Source: Variovorax paradoxus (lineage in GTDB: Bacteria; Pseudomonadota; Gammaproteobacteria; Burkholderiales; Burkholderiaceae_C). From it: a stretch of 64,000 nucleotides of DNA. Position numbers and translations under genes: made by a program. Under the pieces are notes generated by a model. It was not told the origin of the DNA. It ran no database searches and worked only from the letters and a program-made list of their open reading frames with translations. Shown here in pieces: positions 45,952-53,913 of this stretch; within the stretch, counting starts at the first letter, position 1; every line of letters starts with the position of its first letter. Location of the stretch: contig NZ_CP046622.1 in assembly GCF_009755665.1 (NCBI RefSeq), positions 2,232,001 through 2,296,000 on the forward strand, written 5' to 3'.

Positions 45952-47265
45952 ATGCGCAGAGCCGATCCCCAGAATCAGCGAGAGAAAGTTATCGAAAGGG
46001 TGCATGCCGGCGCGCTTGGCATCAACCTGAGGCATCTGCGCGCGTTCTCGGCCGTGGCCGCCGCCGGAAGCATTGCAAAAGCCGCCGACGAGCAGCTGCA
46101 CCGCGTGGCTTCGGGCGTGACGCGTTCCATCTCGGAACTTGAAGGTGCGTTGGGAAGGCCGCTTTTCGACCGCGGCTCCCGCGGTATGACGCTCAATTCA
46201 TATGGCGGCCTGGTACTGGCGCGCGCGCACCGCATCGAGCGCGAGTTCGAAGAGGCGCGCGCCCAGCTCGTCGCGCGGGGCGGCATCGGTACATCTGCCG
46301 ATGTGCATTCGCTCTTCGCATCCATCCTCAACGGCCGGCGGCTTGCGGTGATTGCCAGCCTGGTCGAGAAGCGCAACATGCCCGCGGTGGCACGTGAATT
46401 CGGCATCACGCAACCGGCCATCAGCCGTGCGCTGAAAGACCTGGAGGCGGGGCTCGGCGTGCCGCTGCTGGAGCGCAAGTCGCGCGGACTGGTGCCAACG
46501 GCGGCGGGCGAAATTGCGGCGTTCCACTTCAAGCGGGTGCTGGCGGAACTGCGCCACATCGGCCCCGACATCGCGGCCAGCGAAGGCACGCTGCAGGGCA
46601 GCGTGACTGTTGGCGCTCTGCCGCTCGGCCGCACGCAGATATTGCCGGTTGCAATCGCCTCGCTTGTGGCGCGCCATCCGCGCCTGCACGTTGCCACGGT
46701 CGAGAGCCCTTACGACGCATTGGCGGCATCGCTTCGAAGCGGTGAGGTCGACTTCATTCTCGGTGCGCTTCGCAGCGGCGCCACAGCCAAAGATCTGCAG
46801 CAAGAGGCGCTCTTCGTCGATCGCATCTCCGTGATTGCCCGCGCCGGCCATCCGCTGGCGCGCATTGCGCGAGTCGACATCGATGCATTGCGGCAGGCGA
46901 CCTGGGCACTTTCGCGGCACGGCACGCCGGGGCGCGAACTGTTCGAGCGGTTTTTTCATGCCGCGCGAGAGGCGCCGCCCATACCTGCCGTGGAAACGGG
47001 TGACCTTGCCGTACTGCGCGGCCTGCTGCTCGAGAGCGACATGCTGACCGCCATCTCGGCCCATCAACTGCACTACGAAATTCGCGACGGCAGCCTGGTC
47101 GTGCTGGATTTTCCGCTTGAGGAGACGCGGCGCGACATCGGGCTCAGCCAGCGGCTGGGCGCGTTCCCGTCACCTGGGGCGCGGGCCCTGATGCAAGAGA
47201 TACGCGCAGTGATCGAGCGCTCTGCCGACTTTCATCCTCAGGAGTGGCCGTCCACCCGCATCTGA
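45952..47265 (+). CDS. LysR-type regulator with two N-terminal HTH domains
   Basis: A 437-residue regulator, about 130 residues longer than a normal LysR protein. Residues 24-84 (INLRHLRAFSAVAAAGSIAK, GVTRSISELEGALGRPLFDR) form one LysR HTH, and residues 122-184 (NGRRLAVIASLVEKRNMPAV, FGITQPAISRALKDLEAGLG) form a second, complete one; the effector domain follows at 205-425 (LQGSVTVGALPLGRTQILPV). AAGGCGGA 3-10 nt before ATG 45952 supports the start. It is divergent from the gallate operon, its likely target. Its 3' end overlaps the convergent cytochrome-like gene by 28 nt. Confidence 0.88.
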   Translation: MRRADPQNQREKVIERVHAGALGINLRHLRAFSAVAAAGSIAKAADEQLHRVASGVTRSISELEGALGRPLFDRGSRGMTLNSYGGLVLARAHRIEREFEEARAQLVARGGIGTSADVHSLFASILNGRRLAVIASLVEKRNMPAVAREFGITQPAISRALKDLEAGLGVPLLERKSRGLVPTAAGEIAAFHFKRVLAELRHIGPDIAASEGTLQGSVTVGALPLGRTQILPVAIASLVARHPRLHVATVESPYDALAASLRSGEVDFILGALRSGATAKDLQQEALFVDRISVIARAGHPLARIARVDIDALRQATWALSRHGTPGRELFERFFHAAREAPPIPAVETGDLAVLRGLLLESDMLTAISAHQLHYEIRDGSLVVLDFPLEETRRDIGLSQRLGAFPSPGARALMQEIRAVIERSADFHPQEWPSTRI

Positions 47266-49013
47266 AAGAGGAAGTAGGGCGGTATGCACGCACCCCGGCC
47301 TTCGGGCTGTCCCTCCGCCTGCGCGCAGATGAAGTCGTCGCGGCAGGGCTGCTGCGCCGAGCAGCTGCGCAGGTTGCCGGGCCGCGTGTGCTTGCTCAGG
47401 CACTCGCCGAATGGCCGATTCGCGGCCAGGCACTGATTGAAGTCGCTGAGGATGGCGATGCCGCCGCAGGTGCCGTTCTTGTCAAACGGGTCGCACGGAC
47501 CGGAGCACATGCCGCCCGGAAAACCGACCGAGGTTTTTTCGCAGACGGAAAGCGCACCTTCGCAGGCGATGCGCGGCAGTTTCTCTGCGCGGTCCAGCCA
47601 TGGGTTGGCAGACTGCGTGATTCGGGTGGGCTCGCAGCTTGCGCCGACGGTGGCTTTTTGGACCACGCCATTCGCGTCGTGCGGCTCGGCCAGCGGCCGG
47701 AACGGGTCGGGCTGGGGTGTCGAAAGCGCGGCATGCACATAGCGGCCCCGCCGCGACAGTTCGTCTTGCAGATGCGGCGAATGCGGCAGCGCGAGCGCAT
47801 TGCCCGCGGTAAACGTGCGTGATGAGCCGCGCCGGTCTATGCCCAGCAAATGAAAGCCCGCAACCGCGCGGCTCTGGTGGCAGCCCGCGCAGCTGAGGTC
47901 GTCAAGCCGGCGCAGCACCGCCTGCGGCGATTGGAGCGTGCGGCTGCCGGGCACGGCCTGCCAGTCGCCGGCTGAAAAGACCTGGGCAAACGAGCGGTTT
48001 GCCAGCCGCTCCAGACCGCGCGGTGCGACCGAGATCGCTTCGGTTGCCAGAAACTTCTCGGGCAGTTGCAGCGTGGCCTCGTCCAGTGCGCGCATGTTTC
48101 CAGGCTGCTGAAGCCATTGGCGCAGCTCGTTGCGCAACGGAGCGTTGGCCTTGAGCCGCACGACGTCGGGCGTGTTCTCCAGAGGCGCCGCGTCGAAGCG
48201 CTGTGCGCCTGCGTTCCAGCGAAAGGCGCGCAGCATGTATTCCGCGTGGCCACCCAGGTCGGGCCGCACCGCGGAGGGCCAGCGCACGCTCTGCAGGTTG
48301 GTGGTGACCTGCGCGATGCGCGCCGGAGCCAGGCGCTCTGGCGCAAGCGGACCGTCCGGCGACACCATCCAGCGGCCGAGCGCTTCGTCGGTCATCGAAG
48401 GCTCTGGCGGCTGCCAGCGCCGGGCCGTGGCAGCACAACTGCCGTTTGCATCAGGCGCATCGCCGCGCAGTTCGACATTGACGGTCATCGGCAGGCGGGA
48501 CTGCATCGAGGGCGTGCGGTAGGCAAGGCGATACACCAGCCGTGTTTCGCCGCAGGCGCCGTTCTGGAATGGCCGGCGGTCCATGCGGTTGGCAACGCCC
48601 ACGAGCTCGAAAAATGCATCGGGGCTTGCGAGCCAGCGTGCGTCGAACAGCCGGTGCGGATAGCGGGAGATGCCGACACCGGCCTGCCTGTCGCTGCGCT
48701 GGATGCGGGCAAGGCTTTCGCTCAGCGGACGGGCGATGGATTGCCAGGCCGGCGAGCGCATCAGCAACTGATTGGTGGCGATACCGTCGGGTGATGAGGA
48801 CGCCTCTGCGAACCAGCGGCCAAAGCCTGCTCCCGATTTTTCGGCCAGTTGCAAGGCGGCCGGAGAAGTGACGAGAAGCAGCGGCCGCTCGGCCGCACGC
48901 GCCGCGCCGGCGGGGGCCAAGGCGAGGGACGCTAGGAACGCCAAAGCCGCGAGGCCAGCGGGCAGGCTCGGTGTAAGGAGGGGCACGCGACCGATTGTGC
49001 CGCGCCGTTTCAT
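47238..49013 (-). CDS. secreted CxxCH protein with Cys-rich C-terminus (unassigned)
   Basis: A 591-residue exported protein. The signal peptide covers residues 12-42 (LLTPSLPAGLAALAFLASLA, cleavage after ARA). A single heme-c-type motif CAGCHQS lies near residue 375, preceded by a long region with no recognised domain (FRWNAGAQRFDAAPLENTPD and similar). The last 130 residues hold many cysteines (ACEGALSVCEKT, MCSGPCDPFDKNGTCGG, CSAQQPCRDDFICAQ), consistent with disulfide knots like those of secreted metazoan-like or myxobacterial proteins. I know no family or function. The gene is convergent with and overlaps the LysR gene. Confidence 0.78.
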   Translation of the reverse strand: MKRRGTIGRVPLLTPSLPAGLAALAFLASLALAPAGAARAAERPLLLVTSPAALQLAEKSGAGFGRWFAEASSSPDGIATNQLLMRSPAWQSIARPLSESLARIQRSDRQAGVGISRYPHRLFDARWLASPDAFFELVGVANRMDRRPFQNGACGETRLVYRLAYRTPSMQSRLPMTVNVELRGDAPDANGSCAATARRWQPPEPSMTDEALGRWMVSPDGPLAPERLAPARIAQVTTNLQSVRWPSAVRPDLGGHAEYMLRAFRWNAGAQRFDAAPLENTPDVVRLKANAPLRNELRQWLQQPGNMRALDEATLQLPEKFLATEAISVAPRGLERLANRSFAQVFSAGDWQAVPGSRTLQSPQAVLRRLDDLSCAGCHQSRAVAGFHLLGIDRRGSSRTFTAGNALALPHSPHLQDELSRRGRYVHAALSTPQPDPFRPLAEPHDANGVVQKATVGASCEPTRITQSANPWLDRAEKLPRIACEGALSVCEKTSVGFPGGMCSGPCDPFDKNGTCGGIAILSDFNQCLAANRPFGECLSKHTRPGNLRSCSAQQPCRDDFICAQAEGQPEGRGACIPPYFLFQMRVDGHS

Positions 49014-49372
49014 GAGGCCTGCGAGCGGCGCTCGTCGCGCCGCGCCCGCGAGCCGCCAAGAGTCATGTTGTTGGCTTTCGTTTTAATTTCGCACAGACCT
49101 CGGGTAAATCAGCTCTGGGTGATCGCATCGACGCTGCGGCGCAAACCGACAGCGTTTGTCGTTTCCTAACCGCCTTTTGCGGACTTAGTTTGCGTTTTTT
49201 TGGCGGTCATCGAAGCATGCGTAATCTTGCGGACATATGGTGCGCAATTTAGGGGGACTCAAACTATCGGTTTCTTTAGATTCTGCGGTCATGTCGGAAT
49301 TCGTTAACGCATGCGAACAGTCCTTTAGTTCGCGATGCACTCCGACCCAACTGCTTCCTGTGCGGGAAGCGA
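49014..49372. other. divergent intergenic region
   Basis: About 360 nt, AT-rich compared with neighbours, between the secreted CxxCH protein and the response-regulator-like gene. It carries CCGCCTTTTGCGG (near 49170) and a T7 run at 49195-49201, but no definite operator or gene. Confidence 0.45.
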
Positions 49373-50152
49373 TTGACCGCGAGAACCATTTTGCAAATTG
49401 CCGTACTAGATCCGACACTTCGATCCCGAGAGCTGGCGCGCCGTGCCATCTGCAGGTTGGGCCATGTGCCAGTGACCTTTGCCAGCTTGGATGAATTGCA
49501 GGAGCATGGCTCCGAAGTTGAGAGCTTTGGTGTTTTCCTGCTCGCCTGCCCCAGGGACCCCGCTCTATTTCAGCCGCTCATCGCCCAGGTGCGCGAAATC
49601 CTGGGCCATCAGGTGCCCTTGATTCTCAGCGCGTGCAAGAGCCAGTTCCGCGTCATGTCGGTTCTTCATGCAGATGCGCTTTCCACCGTGGTGCATGCGC
49701 CGTCTTCGTTCAAAGACACCTACCGTCTGCTCGAAACCGATTTGCTGCGCCGCGGAGTGCCCATTGCGGAGCGGGTGCTCGAATGGCAGGGCTATCGCTT
49801 CGTTCTGGACGAGGACAAGGCAGAACTTGCCGGCGCTGTCATCAAGCTGCGTCCCCGCGAGTTCGATCTGGCGGTGGCCTTCTTTCGCAACGTCAACCGG
49901 CTCTTAACGCGCGAATGGCTCTTTGTGAATGTCTGGGGAAGAAAAGAAGAAGAGAGCGGCCCCGTTTCCCGGTCACTGGATGTCAGCGTATCGGGCCTGC
50001 GCCGCAAGCTGGGCCTGCATTTCAAGCTGCAGGCGATCTGGGGCCAAGGCTATCAGCTGAGTGACATGCCCGAACGACCCGACGATCAGAGCCAACGCTT
50101 CTTGAGCCGGATGGCCAGCGTGGAGACCGGCATGGGCAAGGCTATTGGTTGA
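49373..50152 (+). CDS. OmpR-type winged-helix regulator with degenerate receiver
   Basis: A regulator of 259 residues. The C-terminal winged helix (about 150-240) is of the OmpR/PhoB type: LRPREFDLAVAFFRNVNRLL, SRSLDVSVSGLRRKLGLHFK, then the wing IWGQGYQLSD. The N-terminal 125 residues have the layout of a receiver (ILQIAVLDPTLRSRELARRA, FGVFLLACPRDP, VPLILSACKS), but there is no aspartate at the phospho-acceptor position after strand 3. It may be a stand-alone regulator that does not take phosphoryl groups. The start is TTG 49373 with GGGAAG upstream; TTG 49391 is possible. The target is unknown. Confidence 0.8.
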   Translation: MTARTILQIAVLDPTLRSRELARRAICRLGHVPVTFASLDELQEHGSEVESFGVFLLACPRDPALFQPLIAQVREILGHQVPLILSACKSQFRVMSVLHADALSTVVHAPSSFKDTYRLLETDLLRRGVPIAERVLEWQGYRFVLDEDKAELAGAVIKLRPREFDLAVAFFRNVNRLLTREWLFVNVWGRKEEESGPVSRSLDVSVSGLRRKLGLHFKLQAIWGQGYQLSDMPERPDDQSQRFLSRMASVETGMGKAIG

Positions 50153-50163
50153 GGCAGGCTGCC

Positions 50164-50532
50164 ATGTTGCTCCAACAAAAAACGAGCCAAGCGGCTCAAA
50201 ATGCAATGAAAGAAGCCGCAGATATGTTGAAAGCTGAAGAAAGATTCAGCCGTCCGATGGATCTGCCGATTCTTATTGGAAGCGAGTGCACCTATGTTCC
50301 GGTGATTGCTGCCTTCAGGCGCATGCCGAGCGACAGCATCGACAACTGGCTCATTTCCAACGGCCAACCCCGTAGCGACCGCGACTTGGCTGCCGAGGTC
50401 CTGCTTGAAGTCCGGGGCTTGCCCAGCGTCTGCGGCCATCGGCGAGGGCGGCACTACAGCGTGATCGAAGTGCTTGAGTTCGAGCGTGCCGCGGCACTGG
50501 TGATTTCGACCTTCCTGGCGGAATCGCGGTAG
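50164..50532 (+). CDS. possible small protein, 122 aa
   Basis: An open frame from ATG 50164 with GAGGC 9-13 nt upstream, 11 nt after the winged-helix regulator and in the same direction. The protein has two amphipathic helices (SQAAQNAMKEAADMLKAEER) and a charged body (AFRRMPSDSIDNWLISNGQP, HYSVIEVLEFERAAALVIST). No family is recognised. A small hairpin inside it (50184-50197) faces a T run on the minus strand, which weakens the case slightly. Confidence 0.5.
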   Translation: MLLQQKTSQAAQNAMKEAADMLKAEERFSRPMDLPILIGSECTYVPVIAAFRRMPSDSIDNWLISNGQPRSDRDLAAEVLLEVRGLPSVCGHRRGRHYSVIEVLEFERAAALVISTFLAESR

Positions 50533-50576
50533 CGCGGCGCCGCACTGCGGCAGCCATCTTCCTCCTGGCGGAATGA

Positions 50577-50593
50577 CGTGACACATTGTCACG
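50577..50593. promoter_or_regulatory. perfect palindrome, candidate sigma-54 activator site
   Basis: CGTGACA-CAT-TGTCACG has 7-nt arms that match perfectly around a 3-nt spacer. It lies about 98 nt upstream of the predicted start site of the sigma-54 promoter listed next, at the usual distance of an upstream activator sequence. The AcoR-like activator encoded at 58234 is the obvious candidate to bind it. Confidence 0.65.
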
Positions 50594-50657
50594 CTCCTGG
50601 GACATCGCCCGCACTCATCGCGCGTGAACCCGCGGCGCCGCCCTGTGGGCGCATGGA

Positions 50658-50673
50658 CGGAACGGCCCTTGCT
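50658..50673 (+). promoter_or_regulatory. sigma-54 promoter of the formaldehyde-oxidation cluster
   Basis: CGGAACGGCCCTTGCT carries GG (50659-50660) and GC (50671-50672) separated by exactly 10 nt, the spacing of -24/-12 promoters, and matches the consensus TGGCACG-N4-TTGCT in all but the first T and one C. Transcription should start near 50684. The first gene, at 50719, follows within 40 nt. Confidence 0.72.
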
Positions 50674-50718
50674 ATGACAAGCAAGTCCATGACTTCGTCC
50701 CGCCGCCCGAATCCGCCC

Positions 50719-51762
50719 ATGACCTCCGCCGACTTCGCCGTTGCTCCGCGGCAAGACCTGAGCCTTCGCACAGTGAGCGTGAGTGCTCCCGGGCGCCTGC
50801 ACCTGGGCTTTCTCGACCCCTCCGGCTCGCTGGGGCGTTCGTTCGGCAGCCTGGGGGTGGTCATCGACGGGTTCACCACCGAAGTCGAACTGACAGCCGC
50901 AGGCTGTGACCGCCTGGCAGCCGACACGCCGGCTGCGGAGGCGGAGCTCGACCGGGCTGCAGCCCATCTCCAACGGCTGAAGCAGCGCAGCGGCCGCCAT
51001 GCGCCGCTTTCGCTGAGGTTGCGCCGCGTGCTGCCGGCACACGCGGGCTTTGGCTCGGGCACGCAGCTGGCATCGGCCATCGGGCGGGCCTTTGCCGAGT
51101 GGCATGGTCTCGAGCTGGGCACCGCCACACTGGCGCACTGGCTCGGCCGCGGGCTGCGATCGGGCATTGGAATCGCGGGCTTCGATACCGGCGGCCTGCT
51201 GCTCGACGGCGGCCCCGGTCCCGACGGCCTGCCTGCGCCACTCTTGTCGCGCATTGCGTTTCCGCCTGCGTGGCGCATCGTCGTCGTGCAAGATCCCGCG
51301 CACCGCGGCCTTTCGGGCGGAGAGGAAAAAAAAGCCATCGCAGCCTTGCCGCCGTTGCCGCAGGCAGCGGCTGCCGAAATCTGCCATCAGGTTCTGATGC
51401 GCGTTCTGCCCGCCGCCGCCGGCGCGGAGTTCGCGCCGTTTGCCGCCGGCATCAACCGCATGCAGCAGTTGCTCGGCGAGCACTTCGCGCCGGCGCAGGG
51501 CGGTGTCTTCACCAGCCCAGCGGTCGCGCGGCTGATGCAATGGTTCGCGGACGCGAGCCGCTCAGGCGGAGCCGCCATCGGCCAGAGCTCCTGGGGGCCG
51601 ACCGGCTTTGCCATCGTGCCCACGGAGGCACAGGCGCAGCTGCTTGTGGACGCCGCGCGCGCATCCGAACGCGCCGCACCGCAGCTGGAACTGCACATCG
51701 TCTCGGGCCGCAACAGCGGCGCGGCGGTGCACGACCGCATCGCGCAGCCGCGCACCCGTTGA
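50719..51762 (+). CDS. beta-ribofuranosylaminobenzene 5'-phosphate synthase
   Basis: A 347-residue GHMP-fold enzyme (beta-RFAP synthase, MptG) that joins 4-hydroxybenzoate or 4-aminobenzoate to PRPP and starts the side chain of tetrahydromethanopterin. The N-terminal SAPGRLHLGFLD, LPAHAGFGSGTQLASAIGRA (the GHMP phosphate loop) and GIGIAGFDTGGLLLDGG are typical. The start is ATG 50719; ATG 50689 is also possible but lies only a few nt from the predicted sigma-54 transcription start, and open frame further upstream overlaps the promoter. It is the first gene of the plus-strand cluster. Confidence 0.87.
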   Translation: MTSADFAVAPRQDLSLRTVSVSAPGRLHLGFLDPSGSLGRSFGSLGVVIDGFTTEVELTAAGCDRLAADTPAAEAELDRAAAHLQRLKQRSGRHAPLSLRLRRVLPAHAGFGSGTQLASAIGRAFAEWHGLELGTATLAHWLGRGLRSGIGIAGFDTGGLLLDGGPGPDGLPAPLLSRIAFPPAWRIVVVQDPAHRGLSGGEEKKAIAALPPLPQAAAAEICHQVLMRVLPAAAGAEFAPFAAGINRMQQLLGEHFAPAQGGVFTSPAVARLMQWFADASRSGGAAIGQSSWGPTGFAIVPTEAQAQLLVDAARASERAAPQLELHIVSGRNSGAAVHDRIAQPRTR

Positions 51763-51817
51763 ATTCACCGCTGTCGTCCCAAGCCGACGCCACTTCTTCC
51801 ACACCACACAGGCTCTC

Positions 51818-52738
51818 ATGGAACGTCCCCGTATTCTTCACATGTTCACCCCCGGCCCCCAGATGAGTCCCTTCGACATCAACATGGCGGCGGACGCGGG
51901 CTATCAGATCATCGTGCCTTACTGCGATGTGGCCCTCGACCGAATCACGGGGCTGACGCAAGACACCATCTTCTCGCGCGGGCCCAAGGGCGTTGCGCGC
52001 ACGGGCATCTTCATTGGCGGGCGCGACGCGCAGCTGGCGGCCGACATGCTCGAGCGTGCAAGAACCTCGATGGTCAAGCCCTTCGTCGTCTCCCTCATGG
52101 CCGACCCGAGCGGCGCCTACACCACCGCCGCGGCCATGGTGGCCTGCGTGGAGGCCGCCTTGAAGCGCCACCATGCCCAGGGCCTCGAGGGCCAGCGCGT
52201 GGTGATCCTCGGTGGTACCGGCCCCGTGGGCCGCGTAGCGGGCGTCATCGCGGCGCAGGCCGGTGCCGAGGTGTACCTGTCCAGCCGCAACGGCATCGAC
52301 GCGGCGCAAGACGCGGCGGACGAAACCGGCCATCGCTTTGGTGTCAAGCTGCACGGCCTTTCGGGCGGCGACCCCGATGCCGTGCGTCGCTCCATTGCCG
52401 ATGCCGACGTGCTGCTGGCCTGCGCCGCCGCGGGCGTGCAGGTGGTCTCGAGCGAAGCGCTTGGTGCCGCAACGCGGCTCAAGGTTGCCGCCGACGTGAA
52501 TGCCGTGCCGCCCGAAGGCATTGCCGGCGTCGGCGTGATGGACGACGCCAAGCCGCTTGCGGGCACGCGAGCGGTGGGCATCGGCGCGCTGGCCGTGGGC
52601 AACGTCAAGTACCAGACGCAGCACCGCATGCTGGTGCAGATGTGCGAGGCCGAGAAGGCGCAGGTGCTGAGCTTTGCCGAAGCCTTTGCGGTGGCGCGCG
52701 CATTCCTGGTCGAGCAGGCCGCGACGAAGGCGTCTTGA
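51818..52738 (+). CDS. mtdB: methylene-tetrahydromethanopterin dehydrogenase
   Basis: A 306-residue NAD(P)-dependent MtdB that oxidises methylene-H4MPT to methenyl-H4MPT after Fae has condensed formaldehyde with the cofactor. The N-terminus RILHMFTPGPQMSPFDINMA and DAGYQIIVPYCDV fit the family, as does the dinucleotide loop VVILGGTGPVGRVAGVIAA near residue 130. It differs from MtdA by its N-terminal region. It follows the beta-RFAP synthase by 55 nt. Confidence 0.9.
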   Translation: MERPRILHMFTPGPQMSPFDINMAADAGYQIIVPYCDVALDRITGLTQDTIFSRGPKGVARTGIFIGGRDAQLAADMLERARTSMVKPFVVSLMADPSGAYTTAAAMVACVEAALKRHHAQGLEGQRVVILGGTGPVGRVAGVIAAQAGAEVYLSSRNGIDAAQDAADETGHRFGVKLHGLSGGDPDAVRRSIADADVLLACAAAGVQVVSSEALGAATRLKVAADVNAVPPEGIAGVGVMDDAKPLAGTRAVGIGALAVGNVKYQTQHRMLVQMCEAEKAQVLSFAEAFAVARAFLVEQAATKAS

Positions 52739-52758
52739 CAAGCAGGCCCGCTCGCGAA

Positions 52759-53913
52759 ATGCAGACCATTGCCGTTGCAGCCATCTCCGCGCGCGCCATG
52801 GCCGAGGCGGCGGCGAATGACGGCTTCAAGGTCGTTGCGCTCGATCTCTTCGGGGACGCCGACACGCGCCGCGCCGCATCGCGCTGGTTGCCGATCGGCA
52901 CGCCCGGCAGTTTGCAGATCGATGCGGCAAGCACGCTGGCCGCATTGCGCCGGCTGGCCGAAGAAGGCGAGGGCGGCGACGCGGTAATGGGTTGGATCGC
53001 AGGCAGCGGCTTCGAGGGCGAGCCCGGCTTGCTCGAGCAGGGTGCGGCTGTGCTGCCCTTGATCGGCACCACGCCACATGCCGTGCGCCGCGTGCGCGAC
53101 CCGGCAAGCTTCTTCGGATTTCTTCGCACACGCGTGATGCCGTACCCGCAGGTGCTGCTCGAACCTCCCGAGGACCCCACCGGATGGTTGATGAAAGACG
53201 CGCACGGCTGCGGCGGATGGCATGTTCGCCACGCGCCGTGGTCGGTGGAAGAGCCGCTGTCGTCGCACCACTACTTCCAGCGCGAGGTGCCGGGCCGGCC
53301 GATGTCCGCCACCTTCATTGCCAACGGAGGTGATGTTCACGTGCTCGGCTTCAATGAAATGACGGTGCGGCGTTTCGGCGCGCGGCCTTTCGTGTTCTGC
53401 GGCGCGGTCGGGCCTGTGCCCGTGCCGGAGAACATGGCGATGCGCGTGACCGAAATCGCACGCGCGTTGGCCGCGGAGTTCGAACTGCGGGGCCTGTGCA
53501 GCATCGATTTCATGCGCGACGACGACGCCATCGGCGTGCTCGAAGTCAATCCGAGGCCTCCTGCGAGCATGAGCCTTTACCGTCGGCCGGCAGGCGCACC
53601 GGGCCTCATGCATGCGCACCTGCGGGCTTGCCTGCATGGCGAGTTGCCTGCAGTGCCTGCGCATGCGCATGCGCAAGACGTTGAAGGCATCGAGATCCTC
53701 TTCGCACGGCGATCCATCCAACTCGACACTGCCGTGGCCCGGCAACTCGCGGAATGGCCGGGCATCCGCGACATTCCATGCGCCGGCCAGCGCTTCGATA
53801 TCGACGACCCCGTCTGCACCCTCACCGCGAGCGGCACCAGCGCAAACGAGGTGCGCGCACGCCTCGGAGAAAGCCGCGAGCGGCTGTTGCAATCACTGGA
53901 GACATCGGCATGA
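52759..53913 (+). CDS. ATP-grasp ligase of the H4MPT/methanofuran cluster
   Basis: A 384-residue ATP-grasp protein. The N-terminus (AVAAISARAMAEAAANDGFK) and KDAHGCGGWHVRHAP, YFQREVPGRPMSATFIANGG and GVLEVNPRPPASM show the preATP-grasp, ATP-binding lysine/glycine loop and metal-binding Glu/Asn. Its substrates are unknown. In methylotrophs this family sits in the H4MPT/methylofuran clusters; a role as the tyramine or tyrosine-glutamate ligase (MfnD-like) is possible. The TTG at 52735 would overlap mtdB; ATG 52759 was used. Its stop overlaps mch (ATGA). Confidence 0.82.
   Translation: MQTIAVAAISARAMAEAAANDGFKVVALDLFGDADTRRAASRWLPIGTPGSLQIDAASTLAALRRLAEEGEGGDAVMGWIAGSGFEGEPGLLEQGAAVLPLIGTTPHAVRRVRDPASFFGFLRTRVMPYPQVLLEPPEDPTGWLMKDAHGCGGWHVRHAPWSVEEPLSSHHYFQREVPGRPMSATFIANGGDVHVLGFNEMTVRRFGARPFVFCGAVGPVPVPENMAMRVTEIARALAAEFELRGLCSIDFMRDDDAIGVLEVNPRPPASMSLYRRPAGAPGLMHAHLRACLHGELPAVPAHAHAQDVEGIEILFARRSIQLDTAVARQLAEWPGIRDIPCAGQRFDIDDPVCTLTASGTSANEVRARLGESRERLLQSLETSA

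Noticed and set aside
50184..50197. GAGCC-AAGC-GGCTC hairpin with T run on the minus strand
   Set aside because: It looks like a minus-strand terminator, but no minus-strand gene ends there, and it lies inside a possible plus-strand coding frame; the arms are only 5 nt.
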